Assembly: GCA_021324155.1 (NCBI GenBank) | Contig: JAJPJQ010000037.1 | Coordinates: 123,553 to 187,552 of the forward strand | Reading direction: 5' to 3' | From: Pseudomonadota bacterium | GTDB taxonomy: Bacteria > Desulfobacterota > Binatia > UBA9968 | Length of the DNA: 64,000 nt | In this document: one piece after another, positions 22,687 to 33,134 of the stretch | How positions within the stretch are numbered: position 1 is the stretch's first letter | Layout of the letters: every line of letters starts with the position of its first letter | Translations under genes and position numbers: made by a program | Notes under the pieces: model-generated | What the model was told of the DNA's origin: nothing | Seen by the model: only the letters and a program-made list of their open reading frames with translations | Database searches by the model: none

Positions 22687-25668
22687 GTGGTGCGAAAGTC
22701 ACTTTCGGCCATCCGCCGACTCCTGACAAAAAGCCCCTCCCCCGCGGCTGCGCGCGCCCATTTAGGCCGTCTGCTTGATTCGGCGGGGCCTGACAGTCTG
22801 GCGCGGCTCCCGGCCGAAGATTTGCCGCTGCTCGCGCGGCTGCTCGGCGGAAGCGGTTTTCTAAGCGACGTCTTGATTCGTCAGGGAGACTCCTGGCCGG
22901 AAGTCTTTCATCGCCAGATACATATCGGACAGAAGAGCGCGGACGAGCATGCCGCCGCGATCGCCGCCGCGCTCGATGCCGACGCCGAACTCGGCGTCGC
23001 CGCCGCGCTGCGCCGCCACAAACAGCTCGAATACCTCCGCATCGGCGCGCGCGACCTGCGCCCGGAACAAGCAGTCGAAGAAACGATGCGTGAGCTTTCG
23101 GCGCTCGCGGACGGATCCTTGGACATCGCGTATCGTTGCGGCCGCGCCGCCGTCGAGCGCAATTTCGGCCGCCTCGAAATCGATGGACGGCCACAGCAAT
23201 TCGTCGTGATCGGGATGGGAAAACTGGGCGGCGGCGAGCTCAACTTTAGCTCGGACATCGATCTCATCTATTTATACGAAGAAGACGAAGGCGAGAGCTC
23301 CGGCGGCCTAAAAGGAAAGCTCCCCGCGCGCGATTTTTTCTCGCGCGTGGCGGAGGCGATCACGCGGACCATGAGCGAGATCACCCCGGACGGCTTCGTC
23401 TTCCGCACCGACTTGAGGCTGCGCCCGTTCGGCAGCCAGGGGCCGATCGTCCAATCCGTCGCCTCGGCGCTCATGTATTACGAATCGTGGGGTCAGACGT
23501 GGGAGCGCTCGGCGCTCATCAAGGCGCGGTCCGCCGCCGGCGACGTCGCGCTCGGCGAACGATTTCTCCGCGAGCTCGAGCCGTTCATCTATCGCCGTTA
23601 TCTGGACTTCAGCACCGTCGAGGAGCTGCGTGAGATGAAAGGCCGGATCGAGCGCGAGCTGCTCGCGCCGTCCCACGAGACGCGCAACGTCAAGCTGGGG
23701 CATGGCGGAATTCGAGAAGTGGAATTTTTTACCCAGGCGCTGCAGCTGTTGAACGGCGGCAAAGAACCCGCGGTGCGCGATCCGAACACGCTCGGCGCGC
23801 TTACGCGGCTCGCGGAGCGCGGCTTCATACCTGAAAGCGAGCGCGAGAGCCTCGGCCGCGCCTATCGTTTTCTGCGGCAAGTCGAGCACAAGGTCCAAAT
23901 GGTCCAGGAGGCGCACAGTCACACAATCCCCGAAGGCGAAGCGGAAGAGACCGCGCTCGCCCGCCGCTTGGGCTACGTAAAAAGCCGCGGCGGCAGCGAG
24001 CGGGAGCTTTTCTGGCGCGATTTCACGGCCAACACGTCGGCCGTGCGCGCCGCCTTCGACCGGCTGTTCCACGGCGCGGCGAAAGAAATGCGCGCCGAAG
24101 AGCTTTCCCCCTGGGAAACCATATGGGCGAAGCTCGAGGACGAGCGCGGCGTCGTCGCGGAGCTTCAGTCGCTCGGCTTCGCCGATCCGGAGCGCGCCTG
24201 CCATGACCTCGTAATGATCCGTGACGGCGACGCGCCGCCGGAGCCGCGCCGCCTCCGCATCATGCGGCTCTTGGGACCGGCGCTGCTCGAAGCGATCGCG
24301 CGGTCGCCGGCGCCCGAGCGCGCGTTGTTCAATCTCGCGGAGCTGAGCCGCCGGTTGGGCGGCCGGACGGGATTTCTCTCGCTGCTCGCCGAGAATCCGA
24401 AGACGATGCGCCTGCTGGTCGATCTCTTCGCCGGCAGCCAGTACCTGACAGACCTATTTCTCGAGCGGCGCGAACTGGTCGACAGCCTGCTCCGCGCCGA
24501 CCTCGTGACGCCGCGGAAATCCGCCGCCGAGATCCGCCGCACCCTGCTGGCCGCCGCGGAAGACGCCGACGATATCGAGGCGAAGCTCAACGCGCTGCGC
24601 CGGGGCAAGAGCGAAGAGCTCCTTCGCATCGGACTTCACGATCTCGGCAGCGAGCTCTCGCTCGAAGATGTGTTCGCCGAGCTCACCGCTCTCGCCGACG
24701 CGAGTCTCGACGCGGCGCTCGCGCTCGCGACGGCGGACATCGAATCGAAGCACGGGCGGCTCGCGCCCGGCCGTTTCGCCGTGCTCGGTATGGGGAAGCT
24801 CGGCGGCCGCGAGATCGATTACGGCTCGGATCTGGACTTGATATTCGTCTACGACGCGGAAGACGACGCGCGGAGCGACGGCGCCCCGGGCGCCGCGATC
24901 GACGCGCACGACTACTACGTGCGCTTGGGGCAGAAGCTCATCACGTTCCTAACCGCGCCGATGGAAGAAGGCGTGCTGTACCGCATCGACATGCGCCTCC
25001 GCCCTTCCGGCCGCGTCGGCCCGGTCGTCTCCTCACTCGCCGCCTTCCGACACTATCACGCGACCAGCTCGGAGCTGTGGGAGCGCCAGGCGCTCGTCAA
25101 GCTGCGCGCCGCGGCGGGCGACCTCTCGCTCGGCGGCGAAGCGGAAGAGATCGCGCGCGGCTTTGCCTACGGCAAGGGTCTGGGGGACGAAGACATCGCG
25201 ATGATCGATCACCTGCGGACGCGCATGGAAAACGAGCTCGCTAAGGAAAGCGCGCAGCGCTTCAATTTGAAAAAAGGCATGGGCGGTCTCGTCGATATCG
25301 AGTTTCTGACGCAGATGCTCCAGCTCAAGCACGGCGGCGGCAGAGCGCCGATTCAAACACAGGGCACTCTCGACGCCTTGCGCGCGCTGGGCGCCGAGCG
25401 GATCATCGGCGCCGAAGAGTATCGGCTGCTGTCCGACGGCTACTTATTTCTCAGGCGGCTCGATCATCGCCTGCGGCTCGAGCGCAACGAATCGCTCGAT
25501 GTTCTGGAGCGCGATCCGGCTCGATTGCAACAGACCGCGCTGGGGTTAGGATACAAGGGGAAAAAAGATAACCGCGCCGGCAAGCGGCTGCTCGAAGATT
25601 ACGAGAAGCTGAGGAAGAAAATACGCCGGTGCTACGAGAAAAGATTTAGAGCAGAAAAGCAATACTAA
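22687..25668 (+). CDS. glnE: Glutamine synthetase adenylyltransferase/adenylyl-removing enzyme GlnE, 993 aa
   Basis: Bifunctional regulator of glutamine synthetase. Two nucleotidyltransferase domains each carry the paired-aspartate motif: GMGKLGGGELNFSSDIDL at about 176-193 (removase half) and GMGKLGGREIDYGSDLDL near 700 (transferase half). GlnE helical blocks FYRR-like FIYRRYLDFSTVEELREMKG and GGIREVEFFTQALQLL are intact. Length is normal. Start is GTG. It responds to PII in known systems; no glnB or glnA is in the window. Confidence 0.97.
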   Translation: MVRKSLSAIRRLLTKSPSPAAARAHLGRLLDSAGPDSLARLPAEDLPLLARLLGGSGFLSDVLIRQGDSWPEVFHRQIHIGQKSADEHAAAIAAALDADAELGVAAALRRHKQLEYLRIGARDLRPEQAVEETMRELSALADGSLDIAYRCGRAAVERNFGRLEIDGRPQQFVVIGMGKLGGGELNFSSDIDLIYLYEEDEGESSGGLKGKLPARDFFSRVAEAITRTMSEITPDGFVFRTDLRLRPFGSQGPIVQSVASALMYYESWGQTWERSALIKARSAAGDVALGERFLRELEPFIYRRYLDFSTVEELREMKGRIERELLAPSHETRNVKLGHGGIREVEFFTQALQLLNGGKEPAVRDPNTLGALTRLAERGFIPESERESLGRAYRFLRQVEHKVQMVQEAHSHTIPEGEAEETALARRLGYVKSRGGSERELFWRDFTANTSAVRAAFDRLFHGAAKEMRAEELSPWETIWAKLEDERGVVAELQSLGFADPERACHDLVMIRDGDAPPEPRRLRIMRLLGPALLEAIARSPAPERALFNLAELSRRLGGRTGFLSLLAENPKTMRLLVDLFAGSQYLTDLFLERRELVDSLLRADLVTPRKSAAEIRRTLLAAAEDADDIEAKLNALRRGKSEELLRIGLHDLGSELSLEDVFAELTALADASLDAALALATADIESKHGRLAPGRFAVLGMGKLGGREIDYGSDLDLIFVYDAEDDARSDGAPGAAIDAHDYYVRLGQKLITFLTAPMEEGVLYRIDMRLRPSGRVGPVVSSLAAFRHYHATSSELWERQALVKLRAAAGDLSLGGEAEEIARGFAYGKGLGDEDIAMIDHLRTRMENELAKESAQRFNLKKGMGGLVDIEFLTQMLQLKHGGGRAPIQTQGTLDALRALGAERIIGAEEYRLLSDGYLFLRRLDHRLRLERNESLDVLERDPARLQQTALGLGYKGKKDNRAGKRLLEDYEKLRKKIRRCYEKRFRAEKQY

Positions 25669-25692
25669 TCGGAGTGAGGGCAACCGCGGACT

Positions 25693-26394
25693 TTACTTTC
25701 CGCCCGTTTCGTTTTTCTGCAATCCGACGAGCGCCATTGCGGCGGCCTGCTGCTCGGACTGCTTTTTGCTCGGTCCTTCGCCGCGGCCGAGCATCTTGCC
25801 GCCGACGAAGATCTCCGTCACGAAACGTTTTTCATGGTCTGGCCCCGTCTCGCCGACGAGCTTGTACACCGGCGGCTCGTGGAAAAGCATCTGGCTGATC
25901 TCCTGCAGCCGCGTCTTATAATCCTCGTGGCCGAGTTTTCTCCCGGCAATGTCGCTGTCGAAATAGCGCTCGATCACGCGCCGGGCCGGCTCGTAGCCGC
26001 CGTCCCAGTAGACGGCGCCGACGACCGCCTCGAATGCACCCGCGAGGATCGATCTTTTCGCTCTGCCGCCACTCCGCTCTTCGCCCTTGCCGATGCGCAG
26101 CGCCTCGCCGAGCTTCAGCCGCGCCGCCTTCTCCGCCAGCGCGGAGGAGTTGACCAACGCGGCGCGCATTTTGGAAAGATCGCCTTCACTCTTGTCGGGA
26201 AAGTGGCGCATGAGCAGGTCGCTTACGGCGAGGTCGAGCACGGCGTCGCCCAGGAATTCCAGGGTCTCGTTGTGCGTACCGGGCTGCCCGCGGCCGTAGG
26301 AAACATGGGTCAGCGCGCGCAGCAAAGCTTCGGGATGAGAGAAGGAGTAGCCCAGCTGCTTTTGCAGCGAAGTTAGATTCGATTCGCGCGCCAC
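25693..26394 (-). CDS. rnc: Ribonuclease III, 233 aa
   Basis: Cleaves double-stranded RNA in rRNA and mRNA processing. The catalytic signature NETLEFLGDAVLDL is at 42-55; the second acidic site is in GAFEAVVGAVYWDGG. A C-terminal double-stranded-RNA-binding domain (YKTRLQEISQMLF, GEGPSKKQSEQQAAAMAL) is complete. Full length. It is convergent with glnE and 74 bp downstream of mtaB. Confidence 0.97.
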   Translation of the reverse strand: MARESNLTSLQKQLGYSFSHPEALLRALTHVSYGRGQPGTHNETLEFLGDAVLDLAVSDLLMRHFPDKSEGDLSKMRAALVNSSALAEKAARLKLGEALRIGKGEERSGGRAKRSILAGAFEAVVGAVYWDGGYEPARRVIERYFDSDIAGRKLGHEDYKTRLQEISQMLFHEPPVYKLVGETGPDHEKRFVTEIFVGGKMLGRGEGPSKKQSEQQAAAMALVGLQKNETGGK

Positions 26395-26446
26395 GTTCGG
26401 CCTTCCTTCAGGGATGGCTGCGCCATGATCTTAGCACTCCCGACGT

Positions 26447-26468
26447 TTTCGCAGGGAATTCCGCGAAA
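26447..26468 (-). terminator. Hairpin directly after mtaB
   Basis: TTTCGC (26447-26452) and GCGAAA (26463-26468) pair around AGGGAATTCC immediately after the mtaB stop. There is no clear T-run, so it may be an attenuator or processing site rather than a full terminator. Confidence 0.3.
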
Positions 26469-27746
26469 TCAGGCGATCGTGCCGACGAGGGCGCCGTCTT
26501 GGAAACTTTCGACGGCGACCTCGATCTCGTCGTTGACCTGTCCCGCGTTGGCAGCGACGGTCAGATAATTTCTGCTGTAGCCCGTAAGCGCTCCGTTTTT
26601 CGCCCGGCTCTCGAGCAAAACCTGAAGCCGTCGCCCGACGAAGCTCCGGGCGAAAAACTTTTTCTTCCGCGCGCCGAGCTCGCGCAGCTTTTTCGCCCGC
26701 TCTTTTTTCACCGCCGGCGGCACATGTCCTCCGAGCGCGGCGGCGGGAGTTCCGGAGCGAACGGAATAAGGAAATACGTGGAAATAAGTTAGCGGCAGCG
26801 CCGCGAAGTATTCCATCTGGCGCTCGAAATCGGCCTCGCTCTCGCCTGGAAAGCCGACGATGATGTCGCTGCCGAGCGCCGCGTCCGGCAGCAGCTCGCG
26901 GGCGCGGACGATGATGTCGCGGTAATACGCGGTATCGTAGTTCCGTCGCATCGCCTTCAAGATGCGATCGTCGCCGGCCTGCGCGCAGATATGAAGATGC
27001 GGACAGAGAACGTCCGACCTCGCGACAAGATTGAGCAGCCGCTCGGGAACCTCGCGCGGATCGAGCGAGCTCAGGCGCAGGCGGCGCAGGGGACTTTTTT
27101 CCAGTATCATTTCGACCAGCGCCGTCAGGTCCAGGCGCGGCGTGAGATCGCGCCCGTAGCCGCCGAGATGGATGCCCGTGAGAACGATCTCGCGATAACC
27201 TCGCTCGGCCAGTGCGGCGATTTCGCCGATTATCGTTTCAGGCGCGACGCTGCGCGATAGCCCGCGCGCGGTCGGGATGATGCAGTAGGTGCACGAATAA
27301 TCGCAGCCTTCCTGGATCTTCAAGAACGCGCGCGTGTGGCCGGGGAGCGCCCGCGCGCCGAGCACCGGCACGCCGCGCTCGCGCTGAACGTCGGCGACGG
27401 AAATCTTTGGTGTCCCGTCCTGCTCGATGCAGCGGACAAGATCGTCCATGCGGTTTAGCCCGACGACGTAGTCCACGTCGGGCACGCGCGCGACTTCCCC
27501 GGGGCTCACCTGCGCGTAGCAGCCGGTGACGAGCACCCGCGCGGCCGGACTGCGGCGCTTCGCGCGCCGGACAAGCTGTCGCGCCTCCCAGTCCGCGCGG
27601 TCGGTCACGGTGCAGGCGTTGACGATATAGAAATCCGCCTCGTCCTCGAACGGCACGATCGCGTGCCGCTCCTCCAGCCGCGATTGGATCACGGCGGAAT
27701 CGTACTGGTTGATCTTGCAGCCGAGCGTGGTGATGGCGATGCGCAT
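26469..27746 (-). CDS. mtaB: tRNA N6-threonylcarbamoyladenosine methylthiotransferase MtaB, 425 aa
   Basis: Radical-SAM enzyme converting t6A37 to ms2t6A in tRNA. The N-terminal UPF0004 domain has cysteines Cys10, Cys45 and Cys76 for one cluster; the SAM cluster motif is Cys148-xxx-Cys152-xx-Cys155 (EGCDYSCTYC). A C-terminal TRAM-like region (GRRLQVLLESRAKNGALTGY) is present. MRIAITTLGCKINQYDS is characteristic of MtaB rather than MiaB or RimO. It lies between rnc and mnmA. Confidence 0.95.
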   Translation of the reverse strand: MRIAITTLGCKINQYDSAVIQSRLEERHAIVPFEDEADFYIVNACTVTDRADWEARQLVRRAKRRSPAARVLVTGCYAQVSPGEVARVPDVDYVVGLNRMDDLVRCIEQDGTPKISVADVQRERGVPVLGARALPGHTRAFLKIQEGCDYSCTYCIIPTARGLSRSVAPETIIGEIAALAERGYREIVLTGIHLGGYGRDLTPRLDLTALVEMILEKSPLRRLRLSSLDPREVPERLLNLVARSDVLCPHLHICAQAGDDRILKAMRRNYDTAYYRDIIVRARELLPDAALGSDIIVGFPGESEADFERQMEYFAALPLTYFHVFPYSVRSGTPAAALGGHVPPAVKKERAKKLRELGARKKKFFARSFVGRRLQVLLESRAKNGALTGYSRNYLTVAANAGQVNDEIEVAVESFQDGALVGTIA

Positions 27747-27770
27747 GTCTTCGCTGCGCTCACAGTCCCC

Positions 27771-27930
27771 GATTACAAATCTCAGGTCTCAAAGAAGAGG
27801 GTCTGCCCTGTGTCCCTTCGATTCGCTTAGAATCTCTTCTTCGCTCAGAATCTCAAATCAGAAATTTCAAATCTCGGACGCCATGAAGCCGGGCTTCAAT
27901 TTATATGAAATTTGAAATCTGAGATTTGAG
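27771..27930. repeat. AT-rich word-repeat patch running into mnmA
   Basis: Contains reiterated AAATCTCA/AAATTTC words. CTCAAATCAGAAATTTCAAA starts one arm (27852-27875) and GAAATTTGAAATCTGAGATT starts the opposing arm (27907-27930), making an imperfect inverted repeat. The right arm is translated as the last residues of MnmA and supplies its stop codon. Surrounding DNA is far more GC-rich. Confidence 0.7.
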
Positions 27931-29004
27931 GTCGAGCGATCGGCCGATCGCTCGCTCGATCCAGCCGCCGCCGAGAACTTGCTCGTCGCGATAGAAGACC
28001 GCCGCCTGGCCCGGCGTCACCGCAGGGAAGGCGGTCTCGAAGAGGACTTCGCAGCGGCCGTCCGCCGTCAACTTGACGCGGCAAGGAATCGCGGGCGCGC
28101 GGTAGCGCACCTGCACCTCGGCGGTAAATTCGCGCTCGCGCGGCGGTTCGATCCAGTTGAGCGCGGCGGCGACGAGCCCTGAGCTGTTCAATTCTTCCCT
28201 GCCGCCGACGACGACGCGGCGCGTCGCCTCGTCGATCTCGAGCACATAGAGCGGCTCGGGCGCGGCAATACCGAGCCCCTTGCGCTGGCCGATCGTCAGG
28301 CGATGCAGACCGTCGTGGCGCCCGAGAATATTGCCCGCGCGGTCGACAACGTCTCCGCCGTGCAGCTCGGCCGGATCGGCGAGCGACTCAACGAACGTGC
28401 GGTAATCGCCGAAGCAGACGTCCTGGCTTTCCGGACGCTCCGCGACGGCGAGCGCGAGGCGGCGCGCGACCGCGCGCACCTCGCTCTTTTCCAAAGCGCC
28501 GAGCGGAAACAGCGTTGCCGCGAGCTGCTCCTGCGATAGCGCGAAGAGAAAATACGACTGGTCCTTTTGCCGGTCGACTCCGCGCGCGAGCGCCGCGCGA
28601 CGCGTCGCGGGATCGCGCGCGACACGCGCATAGTGTCCGGTCGCGACATAATCGGCGCCGCGGCTCCGCGCCCAGTCGAGGAGAATGCCCAGCTTGAAGT
28701 CGCGGTTGCACGCGACGCACGGATTGGGCGTGCGGCCGGCGATGTATTCGCCGACGAACGGGCGCACGACAGCGCGCGCGAAATCGGCGCGGGCGTCGAT
28801 CAGCGTGTGGCGGATGCCGAGCGCCGCGGCGATTTCCGCCGCGCCGCGGTGGTCCGAGCAGTTCCGCGGCGCCGGGCGCGGCGCTTCCCACAGGCGGAGC
28901 GACGCTCCCTCGACGTCGTAGCCCTGCTCGACGAGCAGCGCCGCCGTGACGGAACTGTCCACACCGCCGCTCATGGCGACGACAATTTTTTCTTTCCCGG
29001 CCAT
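27901..29004 (-). CDS. mnmA: tRNA-specific 2-thiouridylase MnmA, 367 aa
   Basis: Thiolates U34 of tRNA Lys, Glu and Gln. The PP-loop SGGVDSS is at 12-18. Catalytic cysteines are Cys99 (PNPCVACNRDFK) and Cys197 (ESQDVCFG). GHYARV and the C-terminal beta barrel with VRYRAPAIPC are present. The final residues LDLKSQISNFI are encoded by the AT-rich repeat patch rather than by conserved mnmA sequence. It is 50 bp downstream of cysE. Confidence 0.97.
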   Translation of the reverse strand: MAGKEKIVVAMSGGVDSSVTAALLVEQGYDVEGASLRLWEAPRPAPRNCSDHRGAAEIAAALGIRHTLIDARADFARAVVRPFVGEYIAGRTPNPCVACNRDFKLGILLDWARSRGADYVATGHYARVARDPATRRAALARGVDRQKDQSYFLFALSQEQLAATLFPLGALEKSEVRAVARRLALAVAERPESQDVCFGDYRTFVESLADPAELHGGDVVDRAGNILGRHDGLHRLTIGQRKGLGIAAPEPLYVLEIDEATRRVVVGGREELNSSGLVAAALNWIEPPREREFTAEVQVRYRAPAIPCRVKLTADGRCEVLFETAFPAVTPGQAAVFYRDEQVLGGGWIERAIGRSLDLKSQISNFI

Positions 29005-29054
29005 TGGACGAAGATTTAAATTAGCAGGAAATCTGCGGACTTGAAACCGGCGGG

Positions 29055-29792
29055 CTAACGATCGACTTGCTGCGTCTTGAGCAGCTCTTTGACCTGGCGC
29101 AGCACTTCGTTGTCCTCGGCCTGGCGGACTTCGAGACCGCCCTGGCGCGCGGAGAGATCGTTGACGCGCTTCTCAAGCTTCTGGACGTAGTCGACCAGCG
29201 TCCCGATCGCCTTCGCGACGGGATCTGGCAAGCGCTGGTGCTCGAGATCGATGCGGTGCGCGGCGTCGAGATGCACGCCTTCGCCCACCACCACGCGGCC
29301 GGGAATGCCGACGACGGTGGAATCGGCAGGCACGTCGTTGACGACGACCGAGCCGGCACCGACTTTGGCGTTGCGGCCGATTGTCACGGGCCCGAGAATC
29401 GTCGCGTCGACCCCGATCAGCACGCCGTCCTCGACGGTCGGGTGGCGCTTTTCTTTGCTGCGGCTCGTGCCGCCGAGCGTCACACCCTGATAAATCGTGA
29501 CATCATCGTGAATCTCGGCAGTCTCGCCGATCACCACGCCCATGCCGTGGTCGATGAAGAAGCGCCGCCCGATCTTGGCGCCCGGATGGATTTCGATGCC
29601 GGTGTAAAAGCGCCCGATGTTGCTCACGAGACGTCCGAGCGACTTCAGGCCGCTCATCCAGAGCGAGTGTGACATGCGGTAGAAAAACAGCGCGTGAAAT
29701 CCGGGATAGGTCAGGATCACTTCCAAGAAGCTGCGCGCCGCGGGGTCGCGCTGGAAGACGACCTGGATGTCTTCTTTAAGAGTGCCCCACAT
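29055..29792 (-). CDS. cysE: Serine O-acetyltransferase (CysE/EpsC type), 245 aa
   Basis: Makes O-acetylserine for cysteine synthesis. Left-handed beta-helix hexapeptide repeats ([60 protein letters not shown]) contain the catalytic His-Asp region. The N-terminal helical part is short, as in the EpsC branch. After the repeats comes a coiled-coil tail ([20 protein letters not shown]) not always present. It is 14 bp downstream of cimA. Confidence 0.95.
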   Translation of the reverse strand: MWGTLKEDIQVVFQRDPAARSFLEVILTYPGFHALFFYRMSHSLWMSGLKSLGRLVSNIGRFYTGIEIHPGAKIGRRFFIDHGMGVVIGETAEIHDDVTIYQGVTLGGTSRSKEKRHPTVEDGVLIGVDATILGPVTIGRNAKVGAGSVVVNDVPADSTVVGIPGRVVVGEGVHLDAAHRIDLEHQRLPDPVAKAIGTLVDYVQKLEKRVNDLSARQGGLEVRQAEDNEVLRQVKELLKTQQVDR

Positions 29793-29806
29793 GGATCAAA
29801 TAAGTG

Positions 29807-31402
29807 TCACTTGGCCGCCGCCTGCTTCGAGTCCTTGTACAGCTTGTAATCGATGCCGTCGACGACCGCCTGCCAGCTCGCCTCGATGACGTTCTGCGAG
29901 ACGCCGACGGTGCCCCATCGCTCGTGCTCGTCGCCGGACTCGATCAAGACGCGCACCGCCGAGCCGGTGCCCTCCCCGGATGAAAGCACGCGCACCTTGT
30001 AATCCAGCAGCTTCATATGTTTCAGCGCCGGATAAAACTTTGTCAGCGCTTTTCTCAGCGCGGAGTCGAGCGCGTTCACCGGGCCGTTGCCCATCGCGGC
30101 CGCGTGCTCGACGACGCCGTCGACGGCGAGCATGATCGTCGCCTCGGAGATCGGCGGCTCGTCTTCCTTCCTTTTCTCGTCGATGACGCGGAAACCGAGC
30201 AGATGAAAGTTCTTCTTCTTTCTCCCCAGCGCCTCCTGGATGAGCAGCTCGAACGAAGCCTCGGCCGCCTCGAACTCGTAGCCCTGGTTTTCAAGCTCTT
30301 TGATGCGCTTCAAGATATCTTTGACCGCTTCGTGCTCGTCATTAAGATCGACGCCGTATTCTTTCGCCTTGTAAATAACATTGCTGCGGCCGGCCAAGTC
30401 CGAGACGAGCACGCGCTGGCGGTTGCCGACGAGCTCGGGATCGATGTGCTCATAGGTCTCGCGGTTCTTGAGAATGCCCGCGACGTGCATGCCGCCCTTG
30501 TGCGCGAACGCGCTGTCGCCCACGTACGGCTGATGCTTGTTGGGGCTCAAATTCGCCAGCTCGTAGAGGAAATGCGACGTGTCGCGCAGCTTCTTGAGCT
30601 GCTCGTGCTCGATGCAGTGCTTGCCCATCTTGAGCTCGAGATCGGGAATGATCGAGCAGAGATTCAAGTTGCCGCAACGCTCGCCGATGCCGTTGATCGT
30701 CCCCTGCACCTGGCGCGCGCCCATCTCGACCGCCGTGAGCGTATTGGCGACCGCGAGCTCGCCGTCGTTGTGGCAGTGGATGCCGAGCGGCGTCGTGATC
30801 ACTCCCGCGAGCGCCGCGATAGCCGCGCGAATCTCGCCCGGCAGCCGGCCGCCGTTGGTGTCGCAGAGCACGATCCAGTCGGCGCCGCCGTCCTGCGCGG
30901 CCTTGAGGCAGTCGAGCGCGTGCTTGGGGTTCGAGCGAAAGCCGTCGAAAAAATGCTCCGCGTCGAAGATAACTTCTTCGACCCGCTTCTTCATGTAGGC
31001 AATCGAATCCGCGATGATCTCCAGGTTCGCTTCCAAACTGATGCGGAGATCTTCGCGAACGTGGAGGTCCCACGTCTTACCGACGAGCGTGATCGCCGGA
31101 GTCTCGGCTTCGATCAGCGTCTTGAGGCTCAAGTCCTGCGCCGGTTTGGCCGAAGGCTTGCGTGTCATGCCGAACGCCGCGATCTTGGCGTGGCGGAGCT
31201 TGAGCCTTTCGACAGCCTTGAAGAACTCCGCGTCGCGCGGGTTCGATCCCGGAAAGCCGCCTTCGATGTAGTCGATGCCGATCTCGTCGAGCTTCGCGGC
31301 GATGCGCAGCTTGTCTTCCAGCGTAAAGGAGATGTCTTCCGCCTGGCAGCCGTCGCGCAGCGTCGTATCGTAGATGAGAACGTCCTTTTTAGCGGCGGTC
31401 AT
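29807..31402 (-). CDS. cimA: (R)-citramalate synthase CimA, 531 aa
   Basis: Condenses pyruvate and acetyl-CoA into citramalate, the threonine-independent entry to isoleucine synthesis. The HMGL-like domain starts [20 protein letters not shown], with metal and catalytic blocks [23 protein letters not shown] and [16 protein letters not shown]. The C-terminal LeuA dimer/regulatory domain is present ([15 protein letters not shown] and onward). Length and motifs fit CimA better than LeuA. Its ATG overlaps the lysC stop by 4 bp. Confidence 0.95.
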   Translation of the reverse strand: MTAAKKDVLIYDTTLRDGCQAEDISFTLEDKLRIAAKLDEIGIDYIEGGFPGSNPRDAEFFKAVERLKLRHAKIAAFGMTRKPSAKPAQDLSLKTLIEAETPAITLVGKTWDLHVREDLRISLEANLEIIADSIAYMKKRVEEVIFDAEHFFDGFRSNPKHALDCLKAAQDGGADWIVLCDTNGGRLPGEIRAAIAALAGVITTPLGIHCHNDGELAVANTLTAVEMGARQVQGTINGIGERCGNLNLCSIIPDLELKMGKHCIEHEQLKKLRDTSHFLYELANLSPNKHQPYVGDSAFAHKGGMHVAGILKNRETYEHIDPELVGNRQRVLVSDLAGRSNVIYKAKEYGVDLNDEHEAVKDILKRIKELENQGYEFEAAEASFELLIQEALGRKKKNFHLLGFRVIDEKRKEDEPPISEATIMLAVDGVVEHAAAMGNGPVNALDSALRKALTKFYPALKHMKLLDYKVRVLSSGEGTGSAVRVLIESGDEHERWGTVGVSQNVIEASWQAVVDGIDYKLYKDSKQAAAK

Positions 31403-32619
31403 AACGCGGCCTGGTTCTCGATAAATTCTTGGTGCAGAGCCTTAACGGCTTTCTCCATTTGCTTCTCGTCGATCACTACCGATACCTTGATCTCGGAGGT
31501 GGAGATCATCTCGATGTTGATGCGCTCGCGCGACAAGACCTTGAACATGCGCGCGGCGACGCCCGCGTGCGTGCGCATGCCGACGCCGATGATCGATACC
31601 TTCGCGATCTTCGAATCGACGGTGATGCCTTTGGCCTGAATCGACTCCAGCCCCTCGACGACGGCGACTGCCTTTTTATAATCCGCCTTGGGCACCGTGA
31701 AAGTCAAATCGGTCGTTCCCGCCGCGCTCGCGTTCTGGATGATCATATCCACGACGACGTTCGCCTCGGCGATCGGGCCGAATATCTGCGCCGCGAGGCC
31801 GGGACGGTCGGGCACGCCGAGCAGCGTGATTTTCGCTTCGTCCTTATCGTAGGTCACGCCGGAGACGAGCAGCGCGTCCATCGTTTCGTCCTCCTCGACG
31901 ACCCACGTGCCCTCGGCGTCGTTGAAGCTCGAGCGTACGTGGATCGGCACTTTGAATTTCATTCCCAGCTCGACCGAGCGGATCTGGAGCACCTTCGCGC
32001 CCATGCTCGCCATCTCGATCATTTCCTCGTAGGAGATGTGATCGATTTTTCGCGCCGCCGGGCACAGATTCGGATCGGTGGTGTAAACGCCGTCGACGTC
32101 GGTATAGATCTCGCAGCTGTCCGCGTTCAGCGCCGCGGCGACGGCGACGGCGCTCGTGTCCGAGCCGCCGCGCCCGAGTGTCGTGATGTTGTCGTCCTCG
32201 TCCACGCCCTGAAACCCCGCGACGACGACGATCTCGCCGTCGCGCAGCGACTGGCGGACACGGCTCGCATCGATGCTCTTAATGCGCGCCTTGCCGTAAG
32301 CGTTGTCGGTGCGAATGCGCATCTGGTGCGCCAGGAACGAGCGCGCCTTATGGCCCGTCGCGCGGAGCGCGAGCGCCAGCAGCGCCGTCGAGACCTGCTC
32401 GCCCGAGGCGAGCAGCACGTCGCGCTCGCGCTCGTCCGGCATGTCGCAGATCTCTTGCGCGAGCGCGACCAGACGGTTCGTCTCGCCGGCCATCGCGGAG
32501 ACGACGACGACAAGATCGTCGCCGCGCTCCCTCGCAGCCGCGACGCGGCGCGCGACATTCTTGATCCTGTCGACGCTGCCGACCGATGTGCCGCCGTATT
32601 TCTGAACGACCAAAGACAT
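31399..32619 (-). CDS. lysC: Aspartate kinase LysC, 406 aa
   Basis: First step of the aspartate family (lysine, threonine, methionine). [20 protein letters not shown] is the kinase N-terminus; [21 protein letters not shown] forms the nucleotide site. Two ACT domains at the C-terminus (about 260-400) imply feedback control by lysine and threonine. Coupled to tsaE upstream (TAATG) and cimA downstream (ATGA). Confidence 0.97.
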   Translation of the reverse strand: MSLVVQKYGGTSVGSVDRIKNVARRVAAARERGDDLVVVVSAMAGETNRLVALAQEICDMPDERERDVLLASGEQVSTALLALALRATGHKARSFLAHQMRIRTDNAYGKARIKSIDASRVRQSLRDGEIVVVAGFQGVDEDDNITTLGRGGSDTSAVAVAAALNADSCEIYTDVDGVYTTDPNLCPAARKIDHISYEEMIEMASMGAKVLQIRSVELGMKFKVPIHVRSSFNDAEGTWVVEEDETMDALLVSGVTYDKDEAKITLLGVPDRPGLAAQIFGPIAEANVVVDMIIQNASAAGTTDLTFTVPKADYKKAVAVVEGLESIQAKGITVDSKIAKVSIIGVGMRTHAGVAARMFKVLSRERINIEMISTSEIKVSVVIDEKQMEKAVKALHQEFIENQAAL

Positions 32620-33134
32620 TAATCCGTGAACTCCTTCAACAGCGCGTCATAGCGCGGGCCGTGTGGCTCGAAAGTCATCGCCCGCTCGTTTTCACCGCCA
32701 TGCTCGAAATGGATGTTGAGCCACTCATCCACTTCGCCCGGCGGCATCTTCTCGAACCACTCGATCAGGCTGACGCCGTCCGCATACAAATATTCGCGGA
32801 GGTTGAGCTCCTCCAGCTCGTGCGCGCCGGCGATGCGGTAGAGGTCGATATGATAAACCGGCAAGCGGCCGTCGTATTCGTTGATCAGCGTGAACGTAGG
32901 GCTTCGTATCCAAGCCTCTTTGCCGACTTCGACGCCTTCGGCGACGCCGCGCACGAAACAGGTCTTGCCGCTGCCGAGATCGCCCGTCAAACCGATAATG
33001 TCGCCGCCGTTTACCAAACGGCCTAATTTTTTTCCCAGCTTTCTTGTTTCGGCAGCCGACTTGGATTTGACACTGACGCCGCTCGAATCTCGAATTTTCA
33101 ATTTTGAATTTTGAATCAAACGATCCGATTCCAT
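32619..33134 (-). CDS. tsaE: tRNA threonylcarbamoyladenosine synthesis ATPase TsaE, 171 aa
   Basis: Partner of TsaB and TsaD in t6A synthesis. Walker A is GDLGSGKT (51-58), followed by [18 protein letters not shown] and LIEWFEKMP. Residues 1-17 ([17 protein letters not shown]) come from the AT-rich patch at 33083-33155 and are not part of the conserved fold. No alternative in-frame start is evident before the conserved region. The stop overlaps the lysC ATG by one base. Confidence 0.94.
   Translation of the reverse strand: MESDRLIQNSKLKIRDSSGVSVKSKSAAETRKLGKKLGRLVNGGDIIGLTGDLGSGKTCFVRGVAEGVEVGKEAWIRSPTFTLINEYDGRLPVYHIDLYRIAGAHELEELNLREYLYADGVSLIEWFEKMPPGEVDEWLNIHFEHGGENERAMTFEPHGPRYDALLKEFTD

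Noticed and set aside
30017..31639. 540-aa plus-strand frame opposite cimA
   Set aside because: Antisense shadow typical of GC-rich DNA; cimA is unmistakable on the other strand.
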